A stretch of 64,000 nucleotides of DNA, from assembly GCF_017498565.1 (NCBI RefSeq), contig NZ_CP071794.1, forward strand, positions 2,966,001 to 3,030,000, in the 5' to 3' direction. The stretch's first letter is position 1, and each line of letters begins with the position of its first letter. Made by a program: the position numbers and the translations under genes. This stretch comes from Parasphingorhabdus cellanae (GTDB taxonomy: Bacteria > Pseudomonadota > Alphaproteobacteria > Sphingomonadales > Sphingomonadaceae). The notes below the pieces were generated by a model, which saw only the letters and a program-made list of their open reading frames with translations, ran no database searches and had not been told where the DNA came from. Shown here one piece after another: positions 15,736 through 23,811 of the stretch.

Positions 15736-18186
15736 GTGGCGGATAAGTTTCGAGTAGTGATCGTAGGATCTGGCCCGGCCGGCATGAGCGCCGCTGGCCG
15801 TGCGGCACAGTTGAAGCTAAAGCATGTGCTGCTGGAAAAAACCGGCCATCTTTCCGACACCATCTACAAATATCAAAAAGGCAAGCATGTCATGGCAACG
15901 CCGAGCCAGCTGGTGCTGCGTTCGGATATGGATTTTGACGCTGGCAAGCGTGAGGCGATCCTCGAAATCTGGGACAAGCAGACCGAGGCTTGCGCAGTCA
16001 ATGTGCAGTTTAATGCCGAGCCGGTGAAGATCGAGGGGGACGAAGGAAACTTCACGATCACCCTGAAAAACGGCGATAAAGTAATGGCTGAGACGATTGT
16101 TATGGCGATTGGCACGCAGGGTAACCCCAACCTGATGCGCTGCCCCGGCGGTGATAACAAACTGGTGCAGTATCAGCTGGATGATCCCGGTGAATATTAT
16201 GACGAGCATATTACGGTCATCGGTTCCGGAGATGCCGGGATTGAGAATGCGCTCGGCCTGGCGGCGGATGCGGCGCAGAATAATATTGTCACCATTCTCA
16301 ACCGTTCGGCGGAATTTGCCCGCGCGAAAAAGGCCAATGTGAAGCTGCTGATGGAAGCGGGTGAGCAAGGCAAGGTGATGATCCGTAACGAGACGACGCC
16401 GGCCGAAGTCAAAGATGGCGAGCTGGTTCTGGAAACCCGCGATGGTCAGGAAACCATTCCCTGCAACCGCATCATCGCGCGCATGGGCTCCGCGCCGCCG
16501 CGCAAATTTGTCGAGGAATGCGGGATTGAGTTTACGAGCGAGGATCGGGAGGCTTATCCCAAGCTAACGCCCGCTTTCGAAAGCACCAAGAAGGGCATCT
16601 ATGTCATCGGTGCGCTGGCCGGTTATCCGCTGATCAAGCACTGTATGAACCAAGGCTATGATGTCATTGAATTTATCAACGGCAACAAAGACCTGAAACC
16701 CGCTGATGAACCGATACTCGAGACAAAATTTGCCAGCCTGCCCGGCGGTAAGTCGGTCGATGAATGGCTCGAATTTTTCCGCGAGAAGGTTACGATCCTC
16801 AACGATCTGTCGCCTTTGCAAATGCGCGAATTCATGCTCGACAGCGAACCGATTGCCTATCGCAGCGGGGAAACGATCTTTGAACGTAATGATCCCGGAT
16901 CATCGCTTTTTGCCATTGCGCAGGGGTCCGTGTTGGTTGAGGTTGACCCCAGCGATAGCTCTGTGGTCATTCCGATTGAGGAAGGCTCGATCTTTGGCGA
17001 AGTTGGTCTGATCTCCGGCCGTCGCCGTGGTGCCACCATCAGGGCCGCCGAAGACATGATCGCGATTGAAGTGTCGCGTACGGCGGCACTAAAATTGCAG
17101 GCCTCCGTGCCCGCGGCCAAGCGCGCGATCACCCGCATCTCGACCGAGCGGCAATTGCTGCAAATGTTCGGCTCCGGTTTGACCAAAGAGGACATATCCG
17201 AAGCGGTTGAGACTAGCGAGATTATGAATGTCCGCGCGGGTGAAGCGATTATCAACGAGGGCGATGACGGGAATGACATTTATGTGATCCGCGTCGGGTC
17301 GATGGTGGTTGAGAAGGAAATTGGCGGCAAGCCCGTTTTCCTATCCTATCTGCCAGCCGGTTCTTATGTCGGTGAAATGACACTCATTGCGGGCGGCATG
17401 CGCACCGCAACAGTAAAGGCGGCGATCAAGTCTGAAGTCATCAAGATACAGGGCGATGCGTTTAAAAAAGTGTTAGACGCGCATCCTGATTTGCTCCGCC
17501 GCGCCAAAAAAGACATGGCCGCACGGCAAGATATTAACGCCTTTGTCGAAGCAAAAAAGGACAGCTTTTCCGGTGTCGTGGATATGTATTCCGGCGTCGC
17601 CAATTTCCTTGTCGACAACGGTATTGGCGAAGCGACGGATGTGCTGTTGATTGACGAAAATCTCTGTGTTGGCTGCGACAATTGTGAGAAGGCCTGCGCC
17701 GACAGCCATGAAGGCTTGAGCCGTCTCGACCGCGAGGCGGGGCGCACCTATGCGCATCTCCATGTCCCAACCAGCTGCCGCCATTGTGAGCATCCGCACT
17801 GCATGTCGGATTGTCCGCCAGATGCAATCCATCGTGGTCCTGATGGCGAAGTATTTATCGATGATACCTGCATCGGTTGCGGCAATTGCCAGCGCTATTG
17901 CCCTTATGGTGTGATCCGAATGGATAAGGTGCCGCCGAAGAAGCCCGGTATCCTGAACTGGCTGCTCTTTGGTTTTGGCCCTGGCCCTGGTGAGCCGGAC
18001 AAGAAATGGGTTGCGGAAAAAAGCGATCCAGCGGTCGAAAAACCGAAAAAAGCGATCAAATGCGATATGTGCGCCGGGATTAACGGTGGTCCTGCCTGTG
18101 TGCGCGCCTGTCCTACTGGAGCCGCCATTCGTGTGGCACCGGAGGAATTCCTAACCGTCGCCAAACTTGAGCAGGAGGACGCATGA
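15736..18186 (+). CDS. Fusion: FAD/NAD(P) oxidoreductase + two cNMP-binding domains + 4x[4Fe-4S] ferredoxin
   Basis: 816 residues, soluble. Residues 1-325 form a two-dinucleotide-domain flavoprotein (FAD loop GSGPAG 11-16, second loop GSGDAG 163-168) of the YpdA/thioredoxin-reductase type but without the redox CxxC. Two cyclic-nucleotide-binding domains follow: about 355-470 (phosphate cassette FGEVGL 420-425, RGA 431-433) and about 480-595 (VGEMTL 545-550, canonical RTA 556-558). Residues 635-800 are a DmsB/HybA-like ferredoxin with 16 cysteines in four groups (C644-654, C681-693, C712-722, C776-792), enough for four 4Fe-4S clusters. Start is GTG with AGGGGG upstream. The parts imply NAD(P)H-to-FeS electron transfer gated by a cyclic nucleotide; the neighbours supply membrane cytochromes. 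Partners and substrate are inferred. Confidence 0.88.
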   Translation: MADKFRVVIVGSGPAGMSAAGRAAQLKLKHVLLEKTGHLSDTIYKYQKGKHVMATPSQLVLRSDMDFDAGKREAILEIWDKQTEACAVNVQFNAEPVKIEGDEGNFTITLKNGDKVMAETIVMAIGTQGNPNLMRCPGGDNKLVQYQLDDPGEYYDEHITVIGSGDAGIENALGLAADAAQNNIVTILNRSAEFARAKKANVKLLMEAGEQGKVMIRNETTPAEVKDGELVLETRDGQETIPCNRIIARMGSAPPRKFVEECGIEFTSEDREAYPKLTPAFESTKKGIYVIGALAGYPLIKHCMNQGYDVIEFINGNKDLKPADEPILETKFASLPGGKSVDEWLEFFREKVTILNDLSPLQMREFMLDSEPIAYRSGETIFERNDPGSSLFAIAQGSVLVEVDPSDSSVVIPIEEGSIFGEVGLISGRRRGATIRAAEDMIAIEVSRTAALKLQASVPAAKRAITRISTERQLLQMFGSGLTKEDISEAVETSEIMNVRAGEAIINEGDDGNDIYVIRVGSMVVEKEIGGKPVFLSYLPAGSYVGEMTLIAGGMRTATVKAAIKSEVIKIQGDAFKKVLDAHPDLLRRAKKDMAARQDINAFVEAKKDSFSGVVDMYSGVANFLVDNGIGEATDVLLIDENLCVGCDNCEKACADSHEGLSRLDREAGRTYAHLHVPTSCRHCEHPHCMSDCPPDAIHRGPDGEVFIDDTCIGCGNCQRYCPYGVIRMDKVPPKKPGILNWLLFGFGPGPGEPDKKWVAEKSDPAVEKPKKAIKCDMCAGINGGPACVRACPTGAAIRVAPEEFLTVAKLEQEDA

Positions 18187-18215
18187 TGAGGAGCCTGCTT
18201 TTCGATATCGTGCAC

Positions 18216-18293
18216 CGTCATCCCAGCGAAAGCTGGGATTTCGCCAAGGTTACCGCTCTACTTGAGGAGATCCCAGCTTTCGCTGGGATGACG
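18216..18293. repeat. Inverted pair of CGTCATCCCAGC palindromes inside the redox operon
   Basis: A direct copy at 18216-18240 and an inverted copy at 18266-18293 sit head to head in the 130-base gap between the ferredoxin fusion gene and the cytochrome b gene. Each is a palindrome and together they can fold into one long hairpin. Such BIME-like insertions between genes often tune mRNA stability or reduce read-through. Confidence 0.8.
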
Positions 18294-18316
18294 CTGGGAA
18301 TGGGAGGGCATTCATA

Positions 18317-19198
18317 ATGGCCTCCGTTCCAGTTCCCGGCGGCGTCACCAAAAAGAAAGTCGCAATGCATGACGGCTTCTTAAAACATGCTGGCTATAAA
18401 TGGCTGAAAATTGCCTCCTTCATCATGCTGGTATCGATCGTCAGTTATCTCTTTATCGACGTTTCCCCGCGCCATAATGGCGGTAGCTGGTATGGCTATA
18501 CGCTTGGTACGATTGGTGCCGGGCTGATCCTCTGGCTCACCATGCTCGGTGTCCGTAAGCGTGCCATGACGGCGGGCAAATGGTCGCTGAAAGCTTGGAC
18601 CTCGGCGCATATTTATCTCGGTCTCAGCCTGATCGTCATCGGCACTTTGCATACCGGTTTTCAGTTTGGCTGGAATATTCACACCGCCGCCTATGCCTTC
18701 ATGATGATCGTCATTATTTCCGGCATATTCGGCATATATTTCTATGCCACCATCCCGCAGGCTCTCTCCAACAACCGCGACGAGATGACCGAGACGCAGA
18801 TGCTGGAAAGCCTGCGCTCGCTCGACCGGCAATTGCATGAAGCGGCGCAACCGCTATCGGCGGAACATGCCGCTTTGGTGCTGCAATCGCTGGAACAGGA
18901 CCCTTTCGGCGGCGGTTTCCTGAAACGGGTTTCCGGAAAATATCCCAATTGCGCTACCCGCGCTGCGCAGGCTGATTTGCGGCGAGAACGCGCTTATCAG
19001 CCGCGCATGGGGGGTGATGATCCGCTCGATAAAGTCGATGCGTTGCTCGAAAAGAAAGAGGCTACGCTCGCCCGCGTGCGCCGCCATCTCCGATTGAAGG
19101 CCTTGCTGCAGGTCTGGCTATTCGTCCATGTGCCCATGACTTTCGCCCTGATCGCGTCGCTCTCGGCGCATATCATCAGCGTTTTCTTTTACTGGTAG
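18317..19198 (+). CDS. Predicted di-heme cytochrome b membrane subunit
   Basis: 293 residues, five predicted membrane helices (about 32-48, 60-79, 97-115, 123-143, 266-290). His98 and His112 in helix 3 are 14 residues apart, as are His271 and His285 in helix 5; two helices each carrying His at i and i+14 is the classical arrangement for two stacked b hemes across the membrane. Between helices 4 and 5 a long cytoplasmic-looking loop (145-262) carries acidic and Arg-rich helices and could dock the ferredoxin protein. No standard family name is obvious to me. It lies between the ferredoxin fusion and the decaheme protein, which suits an electron-carrying membrane subunit. Heme binding is inferred from spacing only. 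Confidence 0.7.
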   Translation: MASVPVPGGVTKKKVAMHDGFLKHAGYKWLKIASFIMLVSIVSYLFIDVSPRHNGGSWYGYTLGTIGAGLILWLTMLGVRKRAMTAGKWSLKAWTSAHIYLGLSLIVIGTLHTGFQFGWNIHTAAYAFMMIVIISGIFGIYFYATIPQALSNNRDEMTETQMLESLRSLDRQLHEAAQPLSAEHAALVLQSLEQDPFGGGFLKRVSGKYPNCATRAAQADLRRERAYQPRMGGDDPLDKVDALLEKKEATLARVRRHLRLKALLQVWLFVHVPMTFALIASLSAHIISVFFYW

Positions 19199-19213
19199 GC
19201 GGGGGATAGACTG

Positions 19214-21082
19214 ATGACCTTTATCGTTCGCCAAATTGCCGTCACCGCCGATGGCCGCGAGATTATCCGCGCCAATCCGTTTACGGACCCGCAAATCGGG
19301 ATCGGACGGAACGCTGCAAATGCCATTCACTTACCGGATCTGGCCGTTAATCCTGATCATGCGGTCATTCGCCAGCTCGATGACGGCCAGATAGAAATTG
19401 AGAGTATTTCGGGCCAGAAATTTTCCGTCGATGGCCGCGAAAAAATGTCTGCGGCGATTGATCCCGCCAAAGGCGCAGAACTTGGCTTTGGCGGCCATGT
19501 GATAGCGGTCAGCCAGGATGCCGAAGGCGTCATTCTAACTGTCAAACGGGTGGAAGCTCTGTCTGATTCCGCTGAAGACCGGGAAGAGGGCGCGCTTTAC
19601 ACGCTCAAAGGATTGTTACCCGGTAAACGGATTAGTGCATGGGGTTTCATCGGGCTTCTGCTCGCCGCGTTTCTGGTCTGGCCGATATACACTTGGGCAA
19701 CCTATCGCGGCATCGAAGAACGGCCCGAAGGGTTCCATGCTGATACAATGTGGTCGTCGGGCGAGTTGAGCGAAGCGCATCACAGCCTGGAAGGCGATTG
19801 CCAGGCTTGCCATGTCGATGCCTTTGTCACGGTGCAGGACAAGACCTGCATGAATTGTCATGAGGATGACGCCCACGACCATGCCAAGAAAGACCGTCTG
19901 CTGACCGCGATGGGTGAGCCCGAAGGATTTGAAAAAGTCGGTGCGGCTTTTGCTTCCGCTTTTAACAAGCCACCCGGCAGGTGTGTCGAATGTCACACCG
20001 AGCATGAGGGCGAGGGTGCTATGCAGCCCACTGCGCAAAAATTCTGCGCGGATTGCCACGAGGGAATGGACGGGCGCTTGACGGATACGAAGCTTGAAAA
20101 TGCAGCTGATTTCGGGATTTCACACCCGCAGTTTCGTCCTGCGTTGCTGGTCAAGCCCGGCGGTAAAAACCCGCCTCGTAAAAGGGTTTCATTGGATGAG
20201 AAGCCAACCGAATATAATGGTCTGAAATTCCCGCATGATGTTCATATGTCGAAAACTGGCGGTGTCGCGCAAATGGGGCGGCGGCTGTCGGCGAAATATG
20301 ATTTTGGTGATTCGCTCGTCTGCGCAGATTGTCATACGCCGGATTCTAATGGCGTTCGGTTTGAACCGGTGGACATGAAAGAAGATTGCGCGATGTGCCA
20401 CAGTCTCGCTTTCGAAGAAATCGGCAATACGGTGCGAACGTTGCGCCACGGCGAGCCTGACATGGTTCGCGCGGACCTGCGGGCCTATTATCGTTCTACC
20501 GGTCCACAGCGGCCGATTAATCTTGGCGGTATGAAGCGCCGTCGGCCTGGTGCCCAGAATAACAACCGCGTCGCCAGCGACTATGCACGCGCCGTTCAAT
20601 TCCGGCCGAGCCGCGCCAATCTCGCCATCCAGCAAGTATTTTCACGCGGCGGCGCCTGTTTCGATTGCCACGGCGTTACCCCGCCAACGGCGCGTGGTCG
20701 TGTCGACTATGGCATCAAACCAGTGACCCAAACCGACCGCTATATGCACAAGGGCTGGTTCAGCCACGAAGCGCATAATGATGAGGATTGCACGAGCTGT
20801 CACGCAGCCACCAAGTCCAACGATGCAAGCGACTTGTTGTTGCCCGGCATTAAAACCTGCCGCGAATGTCATGGGGGCGAGTTCCAGAAATCGTCTGATG
20901 TCCCATCGACATGCGCGATGTGTCATGACTATCATGCCGACGACGGTGCGCCGTGGTTGATCAAAGAGCAGCAAAAGGACAAACGCAAAAAACCAGATAA
21001 TATGGCAAATGACAATAAGGCACGGAAGCCTTCTGATAAGCTGACTGTTAAAATTCGAAAGCAAAAGATTGCCAGTCGTTAA
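19214..21082 (+). CDS. FHA domain - membrane helix - decaheme cytochrome c
   Basis: 622 residues. Residues about 20-110 form an FHA-like phosphopeptide-binding domain (IGIGRNAANAIHLPD, then VNPDHAVIRQ). One membrane helix (about 142-161) leads to a periplasmic domain with ten CxxCH heme-binding motifs at 196, 212, 257, 278, 370, 392, 482, 526, 549 and 567, with nearby His residues for bis-His ligation. The tail (580-622) is Lys-rich. Without a cleavable signal peptide it should be anchored N-in. CxxCH-rich cytochromes of the c3/c7 type usually carry electrons to or from periplasmic reductases; attaching one to an FHA domain is rare. Starts 15 bases after the cytochrome b stop. Confidence 0.88.
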   Translation: MTFIVRQIAVTADGREIIRANPFTDPQIGIGRNAANAIHLPDLAVNPDHAVIRQLDDGQIEIESISGQKFSVDGREKMSAAIDPAKGAELGFGGHVIAVSQDAEGVILTVKRVEALSDSAEDREEGALYTLKGLLPGKRISAWGFIGLLLAAFLVWPIYTWATYRGIEERPEGFHADTMWSSGELSEAHHSLEGDCQACHVDAFVTVQDKTCMNCHEDDAHDHAKKDRLLTAMGEPEGFEKVGAAFASAFNKPPGRCVECHTEHEGEGAMQPTAQKFCADCHEGMDGRLTDTKLENAADFGISHPQFRPALLVKPGGKNPPRKRVSLDEKPTEYNGLKFPHDVHMSKTGGVAQMGRRLSAKYDFGDSLVCADCHTPDSNGVRFEPVDMKEDCAMCHSLAFEEIGNTVRTLRHGEPDMVRADLRAYYRSTGPQRPINLGGMKRRRPGAQNNNRVASDYARAVQFRPSRANLAIQQVFSRGGACFDCHGVTPPTARGRVDYGIKPVTQTDRYMHKGWFSHEAHNDEDCTSCHAATKSNDASDLLLPGIKTCRECHGGEFQKSSDVPSTCAMCHDYHADDGAPWLIKEQQKDKRKKPDNMANDNKARKPSDKLTVKIRKQKIASR

Positions 21083-21109
21083 AGGCGATGCAAGAGAGGG
21101 GAAGCGCCC

Positions 21110-21958
21110 ATGCTATTGGCGCAAGTAACGGATATTCATCTGGGTTTCGATCCAGATAATCCGTCGGAATTTAATCGCAAGCGCCTCGATCAGGCGCTTA
21201 AGGCGTTATGCGAGATGACGCCGCGCCCTGATGCGTTACTCGCCACCGGCGATCTGGTCGATCGCGGCGATCAGGATAGCTATATGCGTCTCGAAGACGC
21301 TTTTTCAGACTTGCCGTTTCCGGTCTATATGTGTCTTGGAAATCATGATTTGCGCGCTCCGTTCCAAAAGCAGTTTCCTGACGTTCCGACCGCTGGTGGT
21401 TTTGTTCAATATGAGGTTGATGATGGTCCGCTACGTCTGTTGTTTCTTGATACGCTTGAAGAGGGGCGTCATGGCGGTGCATTTTGTGATGTCAGGGCAA
21501 AATGGCTGGCCGACCGGCTGTCTGAAAAGCAGGACAAGCCAACATTGCTGATATTACATCACCCCCCTGTGGAATCCGGCATTGCCTGGATGAATACGGA
21601 TCCGCGTGAACCGTGGGTATCGACGCTGGCGGATACGATTAAAGGACATAACCAAGTCAAAGGCATGATCACGGGCCATTTGCATCGCAATATTTCGACC
21701 TCGTTTGAGGGCACAAGCCTGTCCATCTGTGCCTCAACCGCTCCGCAAGTCGCCTTTGATCTCGAACCGATTGACCCGGAAAATCCTGATGGTCGTAACA
21801 TGATCGTGGCCGATCCGCCCGCCATCGCGCTTCATTGGTGGAACGGCAAACAGCTGGTCAGCCATTTTGAGACGGCGGAGGAGCATGTGATGCTTGCCCG
21901 CTATGACGAGAATTTGCAGCCGTTAGTGCGGGCGTTGCTGGCAGAGCGGCCGGAATAA
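21110..21958 (+). CDS. CpdA-like cyclic-nucleotide phosphodiesterase (class III)
   Basis: 282 residues. All five metallophosphoesterase motifs are present: TDIHLG (D-x-H), GDLVDRGD, GNHD, LHHPP and GHLHR, in the order and spacing of CpdA/Icc enzymes that hydrolyse cAMP. The starting ATG has AGAGAGGGG upstream and lies 27 bases after the decaheme gene, so it is likely co-transcribed. Next to a protein with two cyclic-nucleotide-binding domains, the natural reading is local turnover of the signal. The family also contains enzymes with other phosphodiester substrates, so cAMP specificity is an inference. Confidence 0.85.
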   Translation: MLLAQVTDIHLGFDPDNPSEFNRKRLDQALKALCEMTPRPDALLATGDLVDRGDQDSYMRLEDAFSDLPFPVYMCLGNHDLRAPFQKQFPDVPTAGGFVQYEVDDGPLRLLFLDTLEEGRHGGAFCDVRAKWLADRLSEKQDKPTLLILHHPPVESGIAWMNTDPREPWVSTLADTIKGHNQVKGMITGHLHRNISTSFEGTSLSICASTAPQVAFDLEPIDPENPDGRNMIVADPPAIALHWWNGKQLVSHFETAEEHVMLARYDENLQPLVRALLAERPE

Positions 21959-22053
21959 CCGCTCTATCCGGTTGATATGTCCCAGATTAGTACAGGACAC
22001 CGTAACGCACAAAGTTGATTGCTCAACCAAGTAAAAACTGTTAACAAATCGTT

Positions 22054-22068
22054 AGGATCAATAATCCT
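22054..22068. promoter_or_regulatory. Short inverted repeat before the PEP-CTERM gene
   Basis: AGGAT-N5-ATCCT is an exact inverted repeat about 48 bases upstream of the start codon in an AT-rich leader. It could be an operator or part of the leader RNA; short enough to occur by chance. Confidence 0.25.
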
Positions 22069-22115
22069 CGAAACAAATTTTCCCCCGATCTAGACTTTAA
22101 TACAGGGCAAGCAAC

Positions 22116-22763
22116 ATGAAAAAACTTCTTTTGGCAACTGCAGCAATATCAGCAAGCTTCATGGCAACTTCAGCATCCGCTGCGATCATTGTCTACACGG
22201 ATCAGGCCTCTTTCGATGCCGCGGCCGGTGTGACAACAACCGAGACATTTGATAGCTTCACGACGGCGGCGCAGTTCAATGCTGCTCCTGTTGATGCAGG
22301 ACCATTTACCGTTTCATTGTCAGGCAATAGCAATAATCCGGCGCAAAACCTTATTGGCCCGGCGCCAACCAATGGTAGCTTCGACGTAAACGGAACACCA
22401 AATTTGTCCGGCCGGATCTCAAACGGGGGTTCGATTTTCCTCACCTTTGATAGCAGCATTTCGTCATTTTCCGGCATCTTCAATGAAATAAATAATGGCA
22501 ATCCAAACAAAACCTTGCTTTTTGCAGGTGGTGAGCAAGTTGCTCCTGTTGATGGGTTCTTCGGAATAGTTTCGGACGTGGCGTTCACGACGATTGAATT
22601 TCAGACAATTGCTGGAGCAGATGATGGTTTCGCATTGGACAACGTTCAATTTGGCGCTGTTCCAGAGCCTGCAACATGGGCGTTCATGATCTTTGGCTTT
22701 GGAGCCATTGGGGGCGCAATGCGCCGTCAGCGTAAGGCGAACGTGAAAGTAAGCTACGCTTAA
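22116..22763 (+). CDS. PEPxxWA-CTERM sorting-domain exported protein
   Basis: 215 residues. A signal peptide (MKKLLLATAAISASFMATSASA) precedes a secreted beta-rich domain of about 160 residues. The C-terminus VPEPATWAFMIFGFGAIGGAMRR carries the PEPxxWA motif, a hydrophobic stretch and an Arg cluster: the sorting tail processed by exosortase-type systems and typical of sphingomonads. The body has no recognised catalytic residues. It has its own leader and terminator, so it is monocistronic. Function is probably envelope or matrix associated. Confidence 0.88.
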   Translation: MKKLLLATAAISASFMATSASAAIIVYTDQASFDAAAGVTTTETFDSFTTAAQFNAAPVDAGPFTVSLSGNSNNPAQNLIGPAPTNGSFDVNGTPNLSGRISNGGSIFLTFDSSISSFSGIFNEINNGNPNKTLLFAGGEQVAPVDGFFGIVSDVAFTTIEFQTIAGADDGFALDNVQFGAVPEPATWAFMIFGFGAIGGAMRRQRKANVKVSYA

Positions 22764-22785
22764 GCGCCAATAAAACAAAATTACC

Positions 22786-22821
22786 AAAAAGCCCTGCCAG
22801 AGTGATCTGGCGGGGCTTTTT
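22786..22821 (+). terminator. Rho-independent terminator after the PEP-CTERM gene
   Basis: AAAAAGCCCTGCCAG at 22786-22800 pairs with CTGGCGGGGCTTTTT at 22807-22821 across a six-base loop, with a following T-run. Stands 22 bases beyond the stop; the A/T symmetry would let it work in both directions. Confidence 0.9.
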
Positions 22822-22883
22822 CTTTGGTCAATTCATCCCCTATAGCGCATAGTTGATCAAAGACTGTTTCAGTGTAATGGAGA

Positions 22884-23627
22884 ATGGATGTGACAGACTT
22901 GGTGCTGCGTGACGATAAAGATGGGCTGGCGGTTCTCACATTAAACCGGCCGGACAAGCTGAACAGCCTAACCGTCGGTCTGTTTAAACAATTGCGTCAG
23001 CATATCTCGGATATCCGCAGGGATGATACAGTCGGTTGTGTCATTTTGCGAGGCGCGGGCAAATGCTTCTCCGCGGGCCACGATCTGAATGACATTTCCG
23101 AAGGGGAAGAGGTGCCCTCGCGTGGCTGGCATTCGGAAACCTTGCGGATGATGGAAAAGCTGCCAAAGCCGGTGATCGCAGCGGTTCACAGCCATTGCTA
23201 TACAGGCGCGCTGGAAGTGGCGCTGGCTGCCGACTTCATCGTCGCAGCGGACAATGCCAAATTTGGTGATACCCATGCAAAATGGGCTTTGACTCCCATC
23301 TGGGGCATGAGCCAGCGGCTGCCGCGCCGGGTTGGCATAGCCACTGCCAAAAAACTGATGTTCACTTGCGAAACGATACTGGCAGATGAAGCATTGCGAA
23401 TTGGGCTGGCCGAACAGGTTTTTCCGGTCGCTGATTTTGAAGCCGAAACCGAGGCGCTGGCCCGGCGGATGTTGGAGAATTCGGCCTTTTCGCATGCTGC
23501 GAACAAACGCTTGCTTGAGGCAACGGATTCAAACCCGCTGGACGCTGGTTTGCAATGGGAAGTCATGGAGAATGAAGGCACCGGACCTGATATGCAGGAC
23601 CGGATCAACGCATTTGTAAAGAAATAG
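22884..23627 (+). CDS. Enoyl-CoA hydratase/isomerase family protein
   Basis: 247 residues. Crotonase fold: LTLNRPDKLNSLTVG, the oxyanion-hole segment GAGKCFSAGHDLND, and HSHCYTGALEVALAADF at the second active-site strand. In hydratases two Glu residues act as acid and base; here Glu is present in the second region (GALEVALA) but the first position is less clear, so a hydratase with other specificity, an isomerase or a hydrolase remains possible. No metabolic genes lie alongside to narrow the substrate. A monocistronic gene between two intergenic regions. Confidence 0.85.
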   Translation: MDVTDLVLRDDKDGLAVLTLNRPDKLNSLTVGLFKQLRQHISDIRRDDTVGCVILRGAGKCFSAGHDLNDISEGEEVPSRGWHSETLRMMEKLPKPVIAAVHSHCYTGALEVALAADFIVAADNAKFGDTHAKWALTPIWGMSQRLPRRVGIATAKKLMFTCETILADEALRIGLAEQVFPVADFEAETEALARRMLENSAFSHAANKRLLEATDSNPLDAGLQWEVMENEGTGPDMQDRINAFVKK

Positions 23628-23712
23628 CGCGAGCCGCCCCAAAGCCGTGTCGTTCATCGACGGCTAAGCGCTGTTTATCTAAAACATGATTTCAAACGCA
23701 ACCTTTTTGCCT

Positions 23713-23743
23713 TTGATACACTGTTATTGTATCGGGGTATCAA
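23713..23743. promoter_or_regulatory. Nested inverted repeats before the M3 peptidase gene
   Basis: GATACA-N7-TGTATC (23715-23733) is perfect, and TTGATAC (23713-23719) also pairs with GTATCAA (23737-23743). They lie about 70-100 bases upstream of the M3 peptidase start and could be an operator for an unidentified regulator. Confidence 0.4.
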
Positions 23744-23811
23744 GCGTAAAAAAATGTAGAGATTTGTGTCCTGAACAGGGGCCACAACAGCTATTTATTG
23801 GAGAGACATAA

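Noticed and set aside
18183-18316. A 44-residue frame bridging the ferredoxin fusion and cytochrome b genes, with overlapping start and stop codons
   Set aside because: Most of it is a translation of the inverted palindromic repeat pair (HPSESWD and EIPAFAGMT), a well-known artefact of this repeat family. The coupling at both ends is probably coincidence.
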